Shown: positions 9,174 through 17,365 of the stretch, one piece after another
Position numbering within the stretch: the stretch's first letter is position 1
How the letters are laid out: every line of letters begins with the position of its first letter
NCBI RefSeq assembly: GCF_041435435.1
Contig: NZ_CP108494.1
Coordinates: forward strand, 7,102,501-7,166,500
Direction of reading: 5' to 3'
Length of the DNA stretch: 64,000 bases
DNA from: Streptomyces sp. NBC_01241
GTDB lineage: Bacteria > Actinomycetota > Actinomycetes > Streptomycetales > Streptomycetaceae
Notes under the pieces: model-generated
Databases searched by the model: none
Told to the model about the DNA's origin: nothing
What the model saw: only the letters and a program-made list of their open reading frames with translations
Position numbers and translations under genes: made by a program

Positions 9174-9244
9174 ACGTGGCTGCTCTCGGTCGTCGTTGTT
9201 TGTGTGTGGCGCCAGGCAGCCGCCTGGGTCAGTAGGGTTTGCGG

Positions 9245-10090
9245 TCACTTGACGGCGCCTGCGGTGAGACCACTGCGCCAGAAGCGCTGCAGTGCTACGA
9301 AGGCGATGAGCAGCGGGACCAGTGAGACGAAGGCCCCGGTGATCGAGAGCATCGGCGGGACGCCGTTGGCGAACTCCGAGCGCCACTGGACCAGGCCGAC
9401 GGTGACCGGCAGCTTGGAGGCGTCGTTGATCATGAGCGCGGGCAGCAGGTAGTTGTTCCAGACGCTGACGAACTGGAACAGGAAGATCGTCACCAGGGCC
9501 GGGGCCATGACCGGCAGCGCGATGCGGAAAAAGGTCCGCTGCTCACCGGCGCCATCGATGCGCGCCGCCTCCAGCAACTCGTCGGGGACGGACGCCGACG
9601 CGTAGATGCGCGAGAGGTAGACGCCGAAGGGGCTGACGAAGCTGGGGAGCAGGACGGCCCAGTAGGTGTCGGTGAGCCGCAGCTCGGCCAGCATCAGGAA
9701 CAGTGGCAGGGCGAACAGCGGCGCCGGGATCAGCACCGAGGCCAGGATCACGTTGAAGATCGTCTCGCGGCCGCGGAACCGGTACTTGGCCAGGGCGAAG
9801 CCGGCCATGACGGACAGCAGCGTGCTGACCGTGGCGCCGACCAGGCTGTACAGCGCGCTGTTGGCCAGCCAGGAGGAGAAGACCCCGCCCTGGAAGGAGA
9901 AGACGCGGCCGAGGTTCGCACCGAGGTCGAAGTGGGAGAACCAGAGCGGGCTGCCCTGGTGAAGGTACCCCTCGCCCTTGGTCGCCGAGACGAACAGCCA
10001 CCACAGCGGGATGAGGGTGTAGAGGGCCATCAGGCCGAGCAGGGCGTTGACGACCAGGCGGCTGGCGAGCGGGCTGCGGGTGGTGGTCAT
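9245..10090 (-). CDS. Sugar ABC importer, permease (MalG type)
   Basis: A 281-residue inner-membrane permease of the carbohydrate-uptake-1 class. Six hydrophobic helices are readable, beginning LVVNALLGLMALYTLIPLWWL. The cytoplasmic EAA loop is ELLEAARIDGAGEQRTFFRIALPVMAP, where the shared MsiK-type ATPase would dock. No ATPase gene is present in the operon, as is usual in Streptomyces, where one MsiK serves many importers (known of the class). The start overlaps the stop of the upstream permease (ATGA), giving coupled translation of the two channel subunits. Confidence 0.93.
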   Translation of the reverse strand: MTTTRSPLASRLVVNALLGLMALYTLIPLWWLFVSATKGEGYLHQGSPLWFSHFDLGANLGRVFSFQGGVFSSWLANSALYSLVGATVSTLLSVMAGFALAKYRFRGRETIFNVILASVLIPAPLFALPLFLMLAELRLTDTYWAVLLPSFVSPFGVYLSRIYASASVPDELLEAARIDGAGEQRTFFRIALPVMAPALVTIFLFQFVSVWNNYLLPALMINDASKLPVTVGLVQWRSEFANGVPPMLSITGAFVSLVPLLIAFVALQRFWRSGLTAGAVK

Positions 10091-11043
10091 GCGTCGGCCG
10101 TCCTTCGCTGAGTGAACTTCAGGAGCCCGAAGGAGAGGACCAGAGTCACAAGGGCCAGCAGGACCGATTCGGCGGCGGCCAGGTGCTGGTCCGCCTGGGA
10201 GGCGGTGAGCGTGGTGTTCATGATCGGGCTGAACTTGTTGGAGGCGCCGGGGATGCGAGCGGCGGCGAGTACGGCCGGCTCGGTGTAGAGCTGGGCGGTG
10301 CCGATGATGGAGAACACCATGGTGAGGACCAGGGCGGGCCGCACCATCGGGATCTTGACGTACCAGGCCAGGCGCCAGCCGGTGCAGTTGTCGAGGGTCG
10401 CGGCCTCGATCACGTCGCCGGGCACGGCCTGCAGCGCCGAGTAGATGATCAGCATGTTGTAACCGGTCCAACCCCAGGTGATCATGTTGCCGATCGACAC
10501 CGGGATCCAGCCGGCCGACAGGAAGTCGGTGTGGACGCCGATCGCCGACAGCGGCCCGGTGAACGGCGAGAGGTCCTTGACCAGGAGGAACGACCACATC
10601 ACCGCGGCGATCGCACCGGGCAGCGCGTAGGGCAGGAAGAAGGTCAGCCGGAAGGTCTTCTTGAACCGGGCCGAGCGCGAGTCCAGCAGCAGCGCGAGGG
10701 CCAGTGCCAGCCCGAGCATCACCGGCACCTGGAAGACACCGAGCAGTGCCACCCGGCCGAGCGAGGCTGTGAAGTCGCCGTCGTGGAGGGCGTCGGAGAA
10801 GTTTTCGAATCCCGCGAACCGCGTGGTCTGCGCACCGCCGAACAGGCCCTGACGTTCTACTTTGTAGAAGCTCTGATAGATCGCGTAGCCGATGGGTGCG
10901 AGCATCATCGCGGTGAACAGGACGCCGAACGGAACCAGGAACCCGGCGGCGTTCAGCGCGGTCCGGCGGCGGCGGTGGCGGCTCGGCCCTGCCACCACGC
11001 GCGGAGGCGCCGGTGCGGGCGGTGATGCTGTCTGGGTGCTCAT
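10087..11043 (-). CDS. Sugar ABC importer, permease (MalF type)
   Basis: A 318-residue inner-membrane partner of the adjoining permease. A ~35-residue cytoplasmic head rich in Pro and Arg precedes the first helix (AGFLVPFGVLFTAMMLAPIG). An EAA-type loop is visible at VIEAATLDNCTGWRLAWYVK. The ATG at 11043 is used because upstream in-frame sequence is low-complexity. A perfect 13-bp hairpin lies between this gene and the binding-protein gene, so permease expression is probably lower than that of the binding protein. Confidence 0.92.
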   Translation of the reverse strand: MSTQTASPPAPAPPRVVAGPSRHRRRRTALNAAGFLVPFGVLFTAMMLAPIGYAIYQSFYKVERQGLFGGAQTTRFAGFENFSDALHDGDFTASLGRVALLGVFQVPVMLGLALALALLLDSRSARFKKTFRLTFFLPYALPGAIAAVMWSFLLVKDLSPFTGPLSAIGVHTDFLSAGWIPVSIGNMITWGWTGYNMLIIYSALQAVPGDVIEAATLDNCTGWRLAWYVKIPMVRPALVLTMVFSIIGTAQLYTEPAVLAAARIPGASNKFSPIMNTTLTASQADQHLAAAESVLLALVTLVLSFGLLKFTQRRTADA

Positions 11044-11081
11044 AGTGTTCGTTCCTCGCGCGCTTGCGGTATGGACGGGGC

Positions 11082-11115
11082 CCCGCGGTGCCGCACCCTC
11101 GAGCGGCACCGCGGG
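11082..11115 (-). terminator. Intercistronic hairpin between binding-protein and permease genes
   Basis: CCCGCGGTGCCGC at 11082-11094 pairs perfectly with GCGGCACCGCGGG at 11103-11115 across an 8-base loop. There is no T-run. In malE-type operons such hairpins stabilise the binding-protein message and reduce read-through into the permeases. That role is inferred here from position. Confidence 0.75.
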
Positions 11116-11146
11116 AATCCTCGGGCGACCTGACGTCCCCTCGACA

Positions 11147-12463
11147 TCAGCCGCCGGTAACGGAGAGCCCCAGGCTCTTGATCTTCTCGACCGTCTTCCG
11201 CTGAACCGTGGCGGTGGCCTGGGGGTAGCCGCCCTTGCCGATCGCGTCCGAGTAGTCCGCCTCGACCTGACCGAACGTCGGCCCGACCACCCAGGTGGTG
11301 GGGATGTTCGCCGCGGACTCCTTGAAGACGTCGTAGATCTTCTGTCCGCCGAAGTAGGGGTCGCCCTGGGACAGCAGCGGGTTGTCCAGAGCGGCCTTCG
11401 ACGCCGGGTACAGGCCGCCGACCTTGATGCCGGTGCTGACCGCGTCCGGGTCGCTGGACAGGAACGCGGCGAACCGCGCGGCCTCCTTGGGCGTCTTGCA
11501 GCCGGTCAGGACGGAGGTGGCGGAGCCGCCGGAGTTCGCGCTGGTCCGGTCGCCTGCGGTCCAGGTCGGCATCGGGGCCACGGCCCACTTGCCGGCGAGG
11601 TCCTTGAGGTCCCCCTTGATGCCCGGGACGGCCCAGGCGGCGTTGACGAAGGTCATGACCTTGCCGGCCTCCGACGCCTTGTCGAAGGTCGGGTCCCAGG
11701 CGTTGCCGCTGTTCATCACCAACTTCTTGTCCTTGAGGTCCTGCCAGTACTTGGCGACCCGCTGCGTGCCCGGGTTGTCGATGGAGACCTGCCAGGACTC
11801 GCCCTTCGTGCCGAACCAGGACTTGCCGGTCTGCCAGGTCAACGCGGCCATGTCGTAGGCGTCCTGGGGCGCGGTGCCGAAGGCGACCTTCGGGTCGGCC
11901 GCGTGGACCGTGGCGGCGTCGGCGGCGTACTCCTCCCAGGTCGCGGGGGGCTTGGCGATGCCGAACTTCTTGAACAAGTCGGCGCGGTAGTACAGGGCCA
12001 TTGGTCCGGTGTCGACGGGGACGCCGTACATCTTGCCGCCGGCCGAGGACGCCGCGACGGTCCAGTCCAGGTACTTGCCGGTGTCGCCGGAGGCGTACGG
12101 GGTGATGTCCATCAGCGCTTCCTTGACCAGCATCGACGGGATGTCGTTGTAGGTGACCTGCGCCAGGCACGGGGCCTTGCCCGCCGTGATCGCGTTGGTC
12201 ATCTGGTCGTAGCCGCCCTTGGCACCGGACGGGATCTGCTTGAACGTCACCTTGATGTCCGGGTGGGCGGCGTTCCACTGGGCGGTGATCTTGTCGTAGC
12301 CCGGGGCCCAGCCCCAGAACTCCATCGACACCGGTCCGGCCTTGGTCGCACCGCCGGAGGCCCCGGACGAGTCGGAGCTGCCGGAGCTGGAACATCCGGT
12401 CATCAGCAGGGCAAAGGAGAGGGCTGCCGCACCGGCGGCGGATCTGGACGAGAACGTACGCAT
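11147..12463 (-). CDS. Sugar ABC importer, extracellular binding lipoprotein
   Basis: A 438-residue carbohydrate-binding lipoprotein of the MalE/MsmE class. A signal peptide (MRTFSSRSAAGAAALSFALL) ends in the lipobox MTGC followed by a Ser/Gly linker. The mature protein has MEFWGWAPGYDKITAQWN at its start, then ITAGKAPCLAQVTYNDIPS and a C-terminal lobe with SGGSATSVLTGCKTPKEA, all typical of the group. The ATG at 12463 follows GAGGAA at proper spacing, so it is preferred over an ATG six codons upstream. First gene of the GH35 operon; the ligand is presumably a galactoside (inference from GH35). Confidence 0.93.
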   Translation of the reverse strand: MRTFSSRSAAGAAALSFALLMTGCSSSGSSDSSGASGGATKAGPVSMEFWGWAPGYDKITAQWNAAHPDIKVTFKQIPSGAKGGYDQMTNAITAGKAPCLAQVTYNDIPSMLVKEALMDITPYASGDTGKYLDWTVAASSAGGKMYGVPVDTGPMALYYRADLFKKFGIAKPPATWEEYAADAATVHAADPKVAFGTAPQDAYDMAALTWQTGKSWFGTKGESWQVSIDNPGTQRVAKYWQDLKDKKLVMNSGNAWDPTFDKASEAGKVMTFVNAAWAVPGIKGDLKDLAGKWAVAPMPTWTAGDRTSANSGGSATSVLTGCKTPKEAARFAAFLSSDPDAVSTGIKVGGLYPASKAALDNPLLSQGDPYFGGQKIYDVFKESAANIPTTWVVGPTFGQVEADYSDAIGKGGYPQATATVQRKTVEKIKSLGLSVTGG

Positions 12464-12737
12464 GACTTCCTCATTGGACATGTCGCGAAGACAGCTGGAA
12501 CGGAGAGGAACGCAATCGGAGAAGGCCTCGAATAAGGCCGCTCGGGAATTATGGTGAATTATTTGACACAACACGGCGGGGTGGTCAACACCCTTGCGGA
12601 CACATTTTCGGGACGCTGCGGAAACACAGATCCAAGGCAGGCTTCATCGCCCCACCGCTGACCCCGCAGATTCAGGGAACAATGGAATGCATTTCGGCAT
12701 GCCGAAGGAAGTCAGTCGAATGCTGAAAGCGATGAAA
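12464..12737 (-). promoter_or_regulatory. Upstream region of the galactoside operon
   Basis: AT-richer than its surroundings and without a convincing reading frame. Two features stand out. TTGAC and GTCAA arms lie 16 bases apart at 12563-12588 and could be an operator or a divided -35 region. A short inverted repeat, GGCCT-N6-AGGCC, lies at 12524-12539. The minus-strand -35 candidate TTGACC at 12583-12588 has no good -10 at 17 bases. The operon promoter should lie here, but the exact position is not clear. Confidence 0.4.
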
Positions 12738-12806
12738 CCGAGGGAGTGAAACCCGATGAACCCAGGGAGTGAAATTCGATATGCCGAGGGAGTGAGACCA
12801 GAATCT
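12738..12806. repeat. Three direct 23-bp repeats upstream of the galactoside operon
   Basis: Copies begin at 12738, 12761 and 12784 with an exact 23-bp period. The shared core is CC(G/C)AGGGAGTGA; the rest (AAACCCGATGAA and variants) is less conserved. They lie between the end of the ROK repressor gene and the binding-protein gene, ~275-340 bases upstream of the latter. Equal spacing of about two helical turns would suit a DNA-binding protein (inference). They are not coding on either strand. Confidence 0.7.
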
Positions 12807-12866
12807 CGCCCCTTTTCGACCCCTGGCGGCAACGGCCCTCACCACAGCGGTTCGCGTGCTGTCCGG

Positions 12867-14057
12867 TCAAGCTAGACGGGCACGGACGCTCTCCCTGATG
12901 ACCAGACATGCCGCACCTCGCGCCCACAGTGTCTCGCTGGCTTCATCTACCTTGATCACGCAGTCGCGGGCCGCTGTGGAGACGGCGTGGCGCTCCAACG
13001 CCGCGGTCATGGCCGGCCCGAAGTGCTCATAGGCCACCACACCTTCACCCGCGATCACGATCAGTCCCAGGTTGAGCAGGTTGCACAGGCACGCCAGTCC
13101 GCGTCCGAGGGCGTCGCCGGCCACGGCGAACGCGTCGAGTGCTGCCCGTCGTTCGACCTCCGGCCCCGACCGCGCGAGTTCCGTCACCGCGTCGTAGTCG
13201 GCGTCGGGCCGGCCACCGGCCTCGCGGAACATGCGCAGCACCGCGTCGGAGGAGGTCAACGCCTCCACACAGCCCCGGTTGCCGCAGGCGCACTCCGGAC
13301 CATTCGGCTCGATCGGCAGATGCCCGAACTCGACGGCCAGTCCACCGGCGCCGGAGTGGAGAACTCCACGGAGCATCAGCGCACCACCGACGCCGCGCCC
13401 GACCGAGACCACGGCGAACGAGTCGACCTCCCTCCCCTCTCCGAACCAACGCTCGGCAATAACGAGGGCGTTGACGTCGTTGTCCACCACCACCGGAAGC
13501 CCGGTCGCCGCGCTCAGCGGAGCCGCGACGGCTACGTCGGTCCAGCCCAGCCGAACCGCCGAACGGCACACGCCGCTCACCGCGTCGACATGGCCGCCCA
13601 CGCCGACCCCGACACCCAGCACCCTCACCTCGGCACTCGCCGCCTCCGCGATGAGCCGAGCCGTCAGGTCCGCGGCCACCGAGAGCACATGGGCCGGCTC
13701 CAGGGAATCGAGCACATGCTCCAGGCGGAGCAGCGGACGGGCGCCGAGGTCAGTGAGCACAGCCGCGACGTGTGTGCGCGCGATCTGGATCCCGACGACC
13801 AGGTGCTGTTCGGTGTTGACCCGCAGCAGGCGCTGAGGTCGCCCCAGACGGGTGGCGCTCTGCTGCCCGGTCTCGCTCAGATAGCCGCCCTCGATCAGCG
13901 GCGACAGCAGCCGGGTCACCGTGGAGGGCGACAGCCCGAGCCGCTGCGCGATCGCCGTTCTCGAGATCGGGCCCGCGGTGAGCACCTGGGCGAAGATCTC
14001 GGCTCCTGTCTGATCCGGGACCAAAGCCGTCAAGGCGGTCACGTCATGCCTCCCCAT
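12867..14057 (-). CDS. ROK-family transcriptional repressor (NagC/XylR type)
   Basis: A 396-residue regulator. A MarR-like winged helix occupies about residues 15-75 (ISRTAIAQRLGLSPSTVTRL, with the wing ETGQQSATRLGRPQ). A ROK domain follows: VVGIQIARTHVAAVLTDL, VVVDNDVNALVIAERWFGEG, SVGRGVGGALM, EFGHLPIE and the zinc site CACGNRGCVE. The ATP-binding DxGGT start is degenerate (QIARTHVAA), which fits a sensor rather than a kinase. It is upstream of the GH35 operon on the same strand, separated by a 400-bp control region, so it is the obvious candidate repressor of galactoside use. The start at 14057 is chosen by the promoter ~27 bases further up. Confidence 0.9.
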   Translation of the reverse strand: MGRHDVTALTALVPDQTGAEIFAQVLTAGPISRTAIAQRLGLSPSTVTRLLSPLIEGGYLSETGQQSATRLGRPQRLLRVNTEQHLVVGIQIARTHVAAVLTDLGARPLLRLEHVLDSLEPAHVLSVAADLTARLIAEAASAEVRVLGVGVGVGGHVDAVSGVCRSAVRLGWTDVAVAAPLSAATGLPVVVDNDVNALVIAERWFGEGREVDSFAVVSVGRGVGGALMLRGVLHSGAGGLAVEFGHLPIEPNGPECACGNRGCVEALTSSDAVLRMFREAGGRPDADYDAVTELARSGPEVERRAALDAFAVAGDALGRGLACLCNLLNLGLIVIAGEGVVAYEHFGPAMTAALERHAVSTAARDCVIKVDEASETLWARGAACLVIRESVRARLA

Positions 14058-14083
14058 CGCTTCGCTACCTCACTGGTGGCGTG

Positions 14084-14112
14084 AGTTTGGCGAAGATATT
14101 TTCGTGTGTCAA
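14084..14112 (-). promoter_or_regulatory. Promoter with candidate operator for the ROK repressor gene
   Basis: On the minus strand TTGACA (14107-14112) is followed after exactly 17 bases by CAAACT (14084-14089), a fair SigA-type promoter. The spacer contains a near-perfect 14-bp palindrome, CGAAGATATTTTCG at 14091-14104, with six of seven pairs matching. Its position between -35 and -10 would suit autorepression by the ROK protein (inference). Confidence 0.6.
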
Positions 14113-14340
14113 GAAAAGAACTCAAGGGGGCAGGATCCGACCCTCGGTGCCCATGGAACGCATCAGGCCCGCGCAAGCGAGGCCCGGACCAGGAGGCCCG
14201 CGCCTCCACCTCCACGTCAAGCGCCCCGCGCGAGCACGGCCCGGGTGATCTGACCAGCAGCCACCCCGCCCAGCAGGGGCGCCCCGGAGGCGTCGACATG
14301 GTCCGCCAACGGCTCGACGGCCCTGTCCGCCAACCTGTGC

Positions 14341-14386
14341 CCGCCAGCCCGCCAGCCCGCCAGCCCGCCAGCCCGCCAGCCCGCCC
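14341..14386. repeat. 8-bp tandem repeat, about 5.6 copies
   Basis: The unit CCGCCAGC repeats five times without change and then decays (CCGCCC). It sits in the 14113-14399 stretch, which otherwise shows no gene, between the repressor promoter and the galT relic. Such arrays arise by replication slippage and may vary in copy number between strains. Confidence 0.85.
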
Positions 14387-14399
14387 GTCCGGCGCTCAC

Positions 14400-14770
14400 C
14401 ATCGATAGCCATGTCCGTCTTCCACTGGCCGACGAGTGCACGCGGTGCCCCTCGCGGGTCGCGCGCGAGATCCCGGCCGCCGGCTACGAGGTGGTGGTGT
14501 GGGCGAACCGGTTTCCCGTCGTTGTCGGGTGGGCGGTGCGAGGTGGCGTGTTTCATGCCCGGCCACGACGCAGGCTTCTGGGGTCTCGCAGCGGCGAGAT
14601 CCCGCCTGGCGCTCGGCGCATGGACGGACCGCACTGGGCGCCTGTTCAATCCTCCGGGTGCCGGGCGGGTGTACTACCGCGAGACCGTGGCGCAGAGACG
14701 AGCGAGACACTCGACCACCCGCACGGCCGGATCCATGTCTTCGTTCACGACACAGTGCGCGGCCAACTCG
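14400..14770 (+). pseudogene. galT: galT relic (galactose-1-phosphate uridylyltransferase)
   Basis: Pieces of a GalT protein appear in order but in different frames. Around 14463-14513 reads REIPAAGYEVVVWANRFP. In the next frame comes SLSGGRCEVACFMPGHDAGF and then RLALGAWTDRTG. After a further shift come RGAETSETLDHPHGRIHVF and VHDT, containing the HPH-G-I active-site signature. At least two frameshifts are needed and both ends are missing. GalT catalyses the uridylyl transfer step of the Leloir pathway. Its decay next to an intact galactoside uptake/hydrolysis operon implies a functional copy elsewhere or loss of galactose use. Confidence 0.78.
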
Positions 14771-14924
14771 CAACCTGTCCCGGCAGGCCTCCGCCGACGA
14801 CGGGGCCGAATGCTTCGGCGGCCTCCGACCGCCATAGGTCGCCCATGCCAAGTGCGTTGACTCTTGTGCCTTTCTGTTGAATCATGTCGCGCAGTTGACT
14901 TTCGTCGTCGGGAAGACTCGCAAC

Positions 14925-15128
14925 GCTGCTGCCTGTAACGACGAGAACGTCCAGGGTGGCGCCACCGCGCTGGAGAACGCCGGCTTCAAGGCGGACGACG
15001 TCATCGGTGCCTACCTGGCCCGCAAGAACTGGAGCTCGGGCAAGCTGTTCGGCATGAAGGCCACCCTGTTCATCAACGGCAGCGACGTCGGCGCCCTGGC
15101 CGTCCAGACCATGTACGACAAGCTCACC
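14925..15128 (+). pseudogene. C-terminal fragment of an AraF-like arabinose-binding protein
   Basis: The frame reads ACNDENVQGGATALENAGFK, then ADDVIGAYLARKNWSSG and GSDVGALAVQTMYDKLTE. The pattern ND-x-V-x-GG-x-x-A-x-x-x-GFKA-D-IIG is that of the C-terminal lobe of L-arabinose periplasmic receptors (AraF). There is no signal peptide or N-terminal lobe, and the upstream frame is open only from a TTG with no ribosome site. It runs in frame into the His-rich small protein, so the two may have been fused by deletion. The 14771-14924 stretch shows nothing else. Confidence 0.55.
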
Positions 15129-15269
15129 GAGCATCGCACCCACGAGGGCCACGACCACCGGCACGAGGAAGGCTGCGGGCACGTCGCCGTTCCGCACGAC
15201 GATCACGTCGACTACGTGCACGACGGGCACCGGCATGCCTTCCATGAGGGTCACTGGGACGACCCCTGA
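15111..15269 (+). CDS. Small His-rich, probably metal-binding protein
   Basis: From the ATG at 15111 this gives 52 residues, of which about 13 are His and 11 are Asp or Glu. The pattern HEGHDHRHEEGCGH then PHDDHVDYVHDGHRHAFHEG resembles small His-rich proteins seen widely in actinobacteria, often near zinc regulators or transporters; zinc or nickel binding is likely. The first eight codons (MYDKLTEH) come from the AraF-like fragment, so the original start may have been replaced. It overlaps the tail of the acyltransferase frame on the opposite strand by ~146 bases, where the acyltransferase no longer looks conserved. Confidence 0.55.
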   Translation: MYDKLTEHRTHEGHDHRHEEGCGHVAVPHDDHVDYVHDGHRHAFHEGHWDDP

Positions 15270-16872
15270 ATCGCCTGCGGGGCTCTTGACGGTGGAGCAG
15301 CCATTGGCGCCAAGCGCGTGATCCTGAACGCGGAGCGGGCCCCGGCGCGATGCCGGGGCCCGCTCCGCTCTGGTAGGCGGTCAGTGGCGGCGGTCGCAGG
15401 CGCCCGTCTCTTCCCGTCGTTGGGCGGGGACCGCATCGGCCAGTTCCGCGCAGCAGCCGGAATGCCCTTGCCCCGCCGCACTGCCCGGCAGGGCTGCGAC
15501 GGCGTCTGTCGAGGGGCTCCGGGCGTCGGCATGCCCGAAGCACGGGCCGCCGCCGGCTCCCTGGGTCCCCGGCATCCTCGGGATCCCCACCTCCGGGGCG
15601 TCGAGGTGGCGGGCCGCCGGAGCACACGATGCCCGTGAGACCGATGGCGTAGAGCGCCAGCGGGAGGGCCGCGAGCCGGCCGGCGGGAGCGAAGCCGCCG
15701 ATGGCGAGGGCGGTCAGGGGCAGGAAGCAAGCGACCAGGCCGCACACCAGGAGCAAGGGGGACCACCAGGCCGTCGGACCCACGCCTGCGGGAAGGCGGC
15801 GGAGCGGGCGCTGGGCCCGCAGGAGGGCCAGGGTGAACGGGATCAGGGCAGCGGTCAGGAGAGCGAGCCAGGGGATGCGCAATGCCAGCCACGCGATGGA
15901 GCCGATGGCGGGCTGGGGTGCCAGGCCCGTGGGGTAGAAGGCGACGGCCACCAGGATCACCGGGATCATGTGCCACAGGTAGACGGTCATGACCGCCTGG
16001 TTGAGGTGGGAGACCCGTTGCCACAGGCGGGGGCGGGTGAGCAGGCGTTGCAGCGCGGGTTCGGCCATCAGCAGAAGGCCGGTCTGGGCAGCGGCGAACG
16101 CCAGCAAGGCGATCGACGGTGGGTTCGTGTTGCCCACCCGCGTGCCGGCACCGATCATGTCGACGGGGAACGGGCCCCAGCCCAGCAGTACAGCCAGGAG
16201 CACGACGCCCCCCGCCGCCAAGGCGCGGCACCGCCATCGCGGGGTGGTCAGCGTTCCGTCCTGCCAGGCGAATCCCCACTGATGCATCGCCCCCCACACC
16301 AAAAGGTAGTTCGCGAAGCCGATCACCGGCAGCCGGGGGCCCAGTACCAGCACGTCCACCCCGGCGGCTCCCAGGGCCATCACCGTTGGCACGGCCAGCC
16401 CCCAACGGCGGTGCGCCGCGTGCAGGAGCGGGGTCAAGGCGATCAGGAGCAGGTAGACCGGCAGGAACCACAGGTGCAGCGCCACCAGCCAGCCCGCCCG
16501 GGCCAGCACGGCGGGTTCCGCGCCCGCGAGGCGGGCCGCGACTGCGGCGAGCGCGCACACCGCCGCGTACACCGTCGTCGGCCACAGCAAACGCACCGCC
16601 CGCCCCTGTACCCAGGACCGCCAGTCCTCGCCCTGTTGCCGACGGGCCTGCCAGGACACCGCGTTGGCGTACCCACCGACAAGGAAGAAGACCGGCATGA
16701 CCTGCAGCAACAGGGTGGGCCAGCGGACCCAGCCGACGTGGTCGAGCGCGTCGAGTCCGGACAGCCGACCGTCCCGGTAGGTGACGTCGACCAGCAGCCA
16801 GTGACCGGCCACCACCGCGCCGATCGCGCACACGCGCAGCAGGTCCGCACAGCGGTTCCGTTCCGCCCTCAC
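15124..16872 (-). CDS. Acyltransferase-3 family membrane protein, C-terminus aberrant
   Basis: Integral-membrane O-acyltransferase-like protein (OatA/NodX superfamily). A GTG start at 16872 gives RAERNRCADLLRVCAIGAVV followed by the GHW motif, near the place of the family's catalytic His. MPVFFLVGGYANAVSW and LWHMIPVILVAVAFYP are further family landmarks. About ten membrane helices can be counted up to residue ~414 (nt ~15630). The last ~165 residues are Arg/Gly/Pro-rich with no helix and run under the neighbouring debris. This suggests a frameshift or truncation near 15630. Substrate unknown. Confidence 0.72.
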   Translation of the reverse strand: MRAERNRCADLLRVCAIGAVVAGHWLLVDVTYRDGRLSGLDALDHVGWVRWPTLLLQVMPVFFLVGGYANAVSWQARRQQGEDWRSWVQGRAVRLLWPTTVYAAVCALAAVAARLAGAEPAVLARAGWLVALHLWFLPVYLLLIALTPLLHAAHRRWGLAVPTVMALGAAGVDVLVLGPRLPVIGFANYLLVWGAMHQWGFAWQDGTLTTPRWRCRALAAGGVVLLAVLLGWGPFPVDMIGAGTRVGNTNPPSIALLAFAAAQTGLLLMAEPALQRLLTRPRLWQRVSHLNQAVMTVYLWHMIPVILVAVAFYPTGLAPQPAIGSIAWLALRIPWLALLTAALIPFTLALLRAQRPLRRLPAGVGPTAWWSPLLLVCGLVACFLPLTALAIGGFAPAGRLAALPLALYAIGLTGIVCSGGPPPRRPGGGDPEDAGDPGSRRRPVLRACRRPEPLDRRRRSPAGQCGGARAFRLLRGTGRCGPRPTTGRDGRLRPPPLTAYQSGAGPGIAPGPAPRSGSRAWRQWLLHRQEPRRRFRGRPSDPHGRHAGARRARSRRDRRAERRRARSLPRAGGRGPRGCDAR

Positions 16873-17034
16873 ACCATCGATGATCGCGCGGCACCGACCC
16901 GGACCGGAAGCCGCGCGACGTTCGGGACGACCAGGGTCGCAGTACCAGGGTCTGCCCTCGTGCGCAGCGCCCTGCGGTTACCGACCGGCGTCCAGCGCGG
17001 GGTTCATCAGGTACGCCACTGTCAGTACAGCTCG

Positions 17035-17257
17035 GGTTCGAGAGCGTCTCCGTGTTGCTACGGTCGGTAGCGTGGCGCTGCTTCTCTGCCAGCGCGAAGG
17101 CGTCGAGCATGCGGGCGAAGTGGGCTGACTTTGCGCTGGGGGCGTGGGGCCAGTCGCTGCCGTAGGTGACGCGGCCGGGGTCGGCGAAGGCCAGAAGGCT
17201 CGGCAGAGCGTGGAACGCCTGGCGATCCTTGAGCCAGCCGTGAAGGCTCCTGAACCG
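17035..17257 (-). pseudogene. C-terminal fragment of an amidohydrolase gene
   Basis: The minus strand reads LLAFADPGRVTYGSDWPHAP, then ARMLDAFALAEKQR and NTETL. The RVxYGSDWP segment followed by ~30 residues and a terminal N-x-x-x-L is the end of ACMSD-like metal-dependent amidohydrolases. The metal-binding N-terminal HxH and the barrel are missing. The stretch from 16873 to 17034 shows only filler. Confidence 0.65.
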
Positions 17258-17315
17258 GGGGCCTTCGTCCGAAGCAGGCGTCCGGGGCGATGAGAGGTTC
17301 TGCCGGCCCGTGGCT

Positions 17316-17360
17316 GTCGGACCGTAGCCTCCGCGCATGTGTCGGAGGCTACGGTCCGAC
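17316..17360. terminator. Perfect 18-bp inverted repeat
   Basis: GTCGGACCGTAGCCTCCG at 17316-17333 is exactly repeated in inverse at 17343-17360 around a 9-base loop. It begins 6 bases past the stop of the minus-strand gene at 17366, so it is probably its terminator. Streptomyces terminators often lack T-runs, as here. Confidence 0.75.
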
Positions 17361-17365
17361 GTCGC

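Noticed and set aside
7338..9452. Long plus-strand frame opposite the GH35 gene
   Set aside because: Composition is the antisense shadow of a high-GC gene; the minus-strand GH35 has catalytic residues and a proper start.
14877..14924. TTG start for the AraF-like frame
   Set aside because: No ribosome site, no signal peptide and no N-terminal lobe; treated as a fragment.
15251..17338. A 695-residue minus-strand frame
   Set aside because: It is a shadow of the acyltransferase in another frame; only its first ~100 residues (amidohydrolase fragment) carry real homology.
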